The notes beneath the pieces are model-generated. The model was given only the letters and a program-made list of their open reading frames with translations. It was not told where the DNA came from and searched no databases. Below, piece after piece: positions 6,231 to 8,559 of a stretch of DNA of 8,559 nucleotides. The DNA is from Prolixibacteraceae bacterium (GTDB taxonomy: Bacteria; Bacteroidota; Bacteroidia; Bacteroidales; Prolixibacteraceae): positions 1 through 8,559 of the forward strand of contig DAIDJX010000136.1 of NCBI GenBank assembly GCA_027451165.1. The letters run 5' to 3'. The position numbers were made by a program, and so were the translations under genes. How positions within the stretch are numbered: position 1 is the stretch's first letter; each line of letters begins with the position of its first letter.

Positions 6231-6684
6231 GCGAAATCTGAAATTACCCCCTTACCCTTTCAGGATCATCGAAAAAGAGGGGAAACAGTATATCTTTGAT
6301 GAAAGCCGGAACAAATGGATTCTTTTGACGCCTGAAGAATGGGTAAGACAACATTTTTTCCGTTTTCTGACTGAAGACAAAGGCTTTCCAAAGGCTTTGA
6401 TTGCCCTGGAGAAAAAAGTGCTCCTCAATGGGGTTACCCTGCGTTTCGACCTGCTTGTTTATGACAGGAAAGGGAAACCGTTGCTCATTGCAGAATTCAA
6501 ATCTCCACAGGTCGCCATCAACCAGCAGGTGTTCAGACAAGCTTCCCGGTACAATGAAATGCTTTTGGCTCCCTATTGTCTGGTATCCAACGGGCTGGAT
6601 ATTTTTCTATGTAAAATGGATTTTGGAAACCGGAGTGTGGAATACCTGACAGATATCCCGGAATTTCAGACCCTGAACCAGTAA
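6229..6684 (+). CDS. Stand-alone HsdR N-terminal-type PD-(D/E)XK nuclease domain protein
   Basis: This protein of about 151 residues consists of little more than the N-terminal nuclease domain of type I restriction R subunits (HSDR_N type). Counted from the ATG at 6229, the nuclease-fold residues are Glu37 (PEEWVRQ), Asp74 (RFDLLVYD), and Glu89 and Lys91 (IAEFKSP). The downstream QxxxY-like signature is Gln104 to Tyr108 (QASRYNE). All catalytic positions look intact. There is no helicase domain and no methylase or specificity gene nearby, so this is not a restriction-modification system. The frame could also start at TTG 6214, five codons earlier; the ATG is preferred but not proven. It is divergent from amn-holA, a linkage I recall as common in Bacteroidota, hinting at a repair or replication-associated role (inference). 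Confidence 0.88.
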   Translation: MRNLKLPPYPFRIIEKEGKQYIFDESRNKWILLTPEEWVRQHFFRFLTEDKGFPKALIALEKKVLLNGVTLRFDLLVYDRKGKPLLIAEFKSPQVAINQQVFRQASRYNEMLLAPYCLVSNGLDIFLCKMDFGNRSVEYLTDIPEFQTLNQ

Positions 6685-6694
6685 TTCAACCTTT

Positions 6695-7240
6695 CTATTT
6701 TCTTTGGTTTACCAGGATTTTCTGGTAAAACCAGACATCCTTCCAACCTGACAGCGTGTTCAGCCATTGCTTTTTGATGCCTGTGAGACTGTATCCGTTT
6801 TTCTCAAACAATTGGATGCTGGGGGTGTTGTCTTCAGAAATGAGCGCATACAATTGATGTAACCCAAGTGTTTCCATGGCATATTGATCCAGTGCTGTAA
6901 GGGCGTCTGTCGCAAAACCCAGGCGCCGGTCTTCACTTTGGTGGATCAGTATGCCCACACCGGCCCGCTGGTGAAAGAAGTCGATGTCGTAGAGATCTGA
7001 GGCTCCAACCGCTCTCTTATCCAGTGTCTGAATGATCAGCCTGACCTGTTTCTGTTCATAAACGTCACGCGTGGCTTCTGCAAGATATCGTGTCAGGAGA
7101 TAACGCGAAAAGGGCGCTTTGGTATTTGTCAGGTGCCAGAGGGAGGTGTCGTTCTCCCACTCAAAAATCAGGTCCAGATCTTCCGGTTCAATGGCCCTGA
7201 GTTCTATTCTTCCATAGCTGATCCGGTTATGTACCTGCAT
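6695..7240 (-). CDS. GNAT family N-acetyltransferase (RimJ/RimL/SpeG-like)
   Basis: This protein transfers an acetyl group from acetyl-CoA to an amine. Its 181 residues form one GNAT domain: IELRAIEPEDLDLIFEWEND (11-30) is the usual first strand and helix, EDRRLGFATDAL is the acetyl-CoA pyrophosphate-binding motif (R/Q-x-x-G-x-A), and NTPSIQLFEKNGY is the typical later helix and beta bulge. The pattern resembles RimJ/RimL and spermidine acetyltransferase SpeG; the true substrate is unknown. Its ATG overlaps the last 14 nt of the upstream glycosyltransferase gene, implying co-transcription and translational coupling. An acetyl-sugar or polysaccharide role is therefore possible, but this rests on context alone. 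Its stop lies 10 bp from the convergent HsdR_N-type stop, and no clear terminator separates them. Confidence 0.9.
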   Translation of the reverse strand: MQVHNRISYGRIELRAIEPEDLDLIFEWENDTSLWHLTNTKAPFSRYLLTRYLAEATRDVYEQKQVRLIIQTLDKRAVGASDLYDIDFFHQRAGVGILIHQSEDRRLGFATDALTALDQYAMETLGLHQLYALISEDNTPSIQLFEKNGYSLTGIKKQWLNTLSGWKDVWFYQKILVNQRK

Positions 7241-8559
7241 TTCTGTCGAGTTTTCGGAGATTCATTAAAATAAGTTCCAAATCGTTCCGCATGGTGTAAT
7301 CTTTGGCGTAAAGCAGGTTGAGCTGGTGAATCCGCTGGTTATTCAGCGTAGTCCCCGGGAAAAGCATTCCCGGGTGTAGTACACCTGTCCTGATCGGTGG
7401 AAGGTCACTCCTTTTTTCGGGATGAGGAATATAACCCACCCAGGAGATTTTTCCCGAAAATACGGATAAGATGTTGGCCAGCAATTGGATCCGGCTTTTA
7501 ACCAGGAAAACTTCGATCCAGATAAACAGCAGGAGAAGGAAGCAGATCAGGATGTCAAAACTTCTTTTCATCCGTTTGTTGCTTGTGCTGTTCACTGCAT
7601 TGATGTCGATCTGGTAAAAATCCCCAGCGGTATGGATGTTCCGTGATCCGATTATGCTCATGCTTTCAGGGGGGGCAATCCTTATTTCAGCGTTGGTATC
7701 TGCCAGTTCCAGCATTGCGCTGATGATGTCGTTGGCGCTGATATCGTCAGAACAAAAAATCACCTCATCGATGCGGTTCACCCTGACGATTTCTCCAATG
7801 CTGGAAAGGTTGCCCAGGTAGTTTTCATCACTATCGGTATCAGCAGCAGTAATGAATCCGGCGATTACCGGCCTGACCGGGTAAAGGGCAAGTAATTCCT
7901 TTACCTTCATTACAGATGGAAGGTGACCAGCAATGGCCACTCTCCTGGATCTTTTGTTTTCCAGCCGGAATTCTTCACCAGCAAGGCGACTGATAAGCGT
8001 TCTGGCTACCGGCAGGATAAAAAAAGCCCACAGAGAGCCGATCAACACCATCCCTCTTGAAAATCTGAGATTTTCGGGGATCAGGGAGTAAGTCAGGAGG
8101 AGGGCAATTGTCCCCCAAAGTATTCCCCTGAGTGTCCGGAAAAGGGAGACGGGAATTTTATACCCTCCGGAAAATCCAATTCCGGTTACCCAGAAGAGGA
8201 TATAGATGGGTACCACCAGGCGGAGATAGAAATCAGGGTAATATCCCGGTTCAAAACGTGCTTTTTCCCAGAAAGGTAATATTATGGCAATGCCGGTGAA
8301 GATCAGCAACCCATCAGTGAAAGGGAGGAATACTTTTTTAAGAAATCGTCCCAGAAGGGCAATCAACGCTTTGAACCAGATGGCCAACCGGATAAACAGG
8401 GAGAGGATACGGGCATTCCCGGAGGAAAAATGCTTGGAAGCAAAGATGAGCATGGCCTGGTAAAACACCTTAACGTAATTAAGGCTGTTTTTTTTGGTGC
8501 TTTCTCCCTTGTAGTGGATTATCGTGGTTTCCGGGAAGTAATAATTTTTGAACCCCTGT
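7227..8559 (-). CDS. Fused glycosyltransferase: GT2 C-terminus, membrane region, CoA-binding-like domain and degenerate sugar-transferase domain (5' partial)
   Basis: The frame is open to the right edge, so the true start lies outside the window; a GTG at 8466-8468 is internal. Codons upstream of it read YYFPETTIIHYKGES, typical of the end of a family 2 glycosyltransferase (rhamnosyltransferase-like) domain. The 443 visible residues contain, in order: the GT2 tail (about 1-50), five hydrophobic membrane segments (about 52-190), a Rossmann-like CoA_binding_3-type region (RRVAIAGHLPS, VIAGFI, IDEVIFCSDD; about 205-305), one membrane helix (about 333-352), and a C-terminal remnant of a bacterial sugar transferase (GKISWVGYIP at 369-378, LLYAKDYTMRNDLELIL). 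The remnant lacks the usual catalytic loop. It probably acts at the inner membrane in surface polysaccharide synthesis, with the GT2 domain doing the chemistry. It overlaps the GNAT gene by 14 nt. Confidence 0.85.
   Translation of the reverse strand, partial: QGFKNYYFPETTIIHYKGESTKKNSLNYVKVFYQAMLIFASKHFSSGNARILSLFIRLAIWFKALIALLGRFLKKVFLPFTDGLLIFTGIAIILPFWEKARFEPGYYPDFYLRLVVPIYILFWVTGIGFSGGYKIPVSLFRTLRGILWGTIALLLTYSLIPENLRFSRGMVLIGSLWAFFILPVARTLISRLAGEEFRLENKRSRRVAIAGHLPSVMKVKELLALYPVRPVIAGFITAADTDSDENYLGNLSSIGEIVRVNRIDEVIFCSDDISANDIISAMLELADTNAEIRIAPPESMSIIGSRNIHTAGDFYQIDINAVNSTSNKRMKRSFDILICFLLLLFIWIEVFLVKSRIQLLANILSVFSGKISWVGYIPHPEKRSDLPPIRTGVLHPGMLFPGTTLNNQRIHQLNLLYAKDYTMRNDLELILMNLRKLDRNAGT

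Noticed and set aside
6214..6684. Part of a type I restriction-modification locus or defence island
   Set aside because: No helicase, hsdM or hsdS genes, and the neighbours are housekeeping genes; the protein is only the small nuclease domain.
6706..6732. Hairpin GGTTTACCAG / CTGGTAAAACC near the end of the GNAT gene, a candidate terminator for the convergent genes
   Set aside because: It lies wholly inside the acetyltransferase coding region, has a bulge, and no T-run follows it on either strand.

Overview
The window looks like a piece of a Bacteroidota chromosome, most likely from an environmental Bacteroidales or Marinilabiliales-type lineage. Three things suggest this. The protein set is typical of the phylum: a short AMP nucleosidase, a stand-alone HsdR N-terminal nuclease, and an ALDH4A1-like PruA. 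The promoter elements match the phylum's TAnnTTTG -7 consensus. The genes also lack Shine-Dalgarno sequences. Coding is dense and there are no RNA genes, CRISPR arrays, transposases or phage genes. It is mostly housekeeping DNA, with a polysaccharide-type glycosyltransferase at the right edge.

Layout, left to right. (1) Positions 1-244 hold the upstream region of pruA. It has a good -7 promoter element at 219-226 and, on the minus strand, what may be the first codons of an unrecognised gene leaving the left edge. (2) On the plus strand come pruA (proline catabolism), a strong intrinsic terminator, then a two-gene unit: an FtsB/DivIC-like septum protein and a YqgE/AlgH family protein. (3) At about 2890-2930 a REP-like palindrome sits at the convergent junction with the minus-strand unit. 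(4) From a promoter at about 6201-6230, a tightly packed minus-strand operon runs leftwards: amn, holA, a rhomboid protease and a class IV aminotransferase. Intergenic gaps are only 1, 1 and 8 nt. (5) Divergent from amn is a small plus-strand gene for a solitary PD-(D/E)XK nuclease domain of the HsdR N-terminal type. (6) Converging on it from the right edge is a minus-strand pair: the 3' part of a large fused glycosyltransferase, overlapped by 14 nt by a GNAT acetyltransferase gene.

How the genes work together. pruA acts alone in converting glutamate semialdehyde to glutamate. The FtsB-like gene belongs to cell division. amn (AMP breakdown), holA (clamp loader delta subunit), the rhomboid and the aminotransferase are probably co-transcribed but act in different pathways. 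From memory, holA, amn and HsdR_N-type genes are recurrent neighbours in Bacteroidota. The right-edge pair points to surface polysaccharide synthesis. No complete novel system is evident. The best leads are the catalytically degenerate sugar-transferase domain at the C-terminus of the fused glycosyltransferase, the solitary restriction-type nuclease beside replication and nucleotide genes, and the palindrome that supplies the aminotransferase stop codon.
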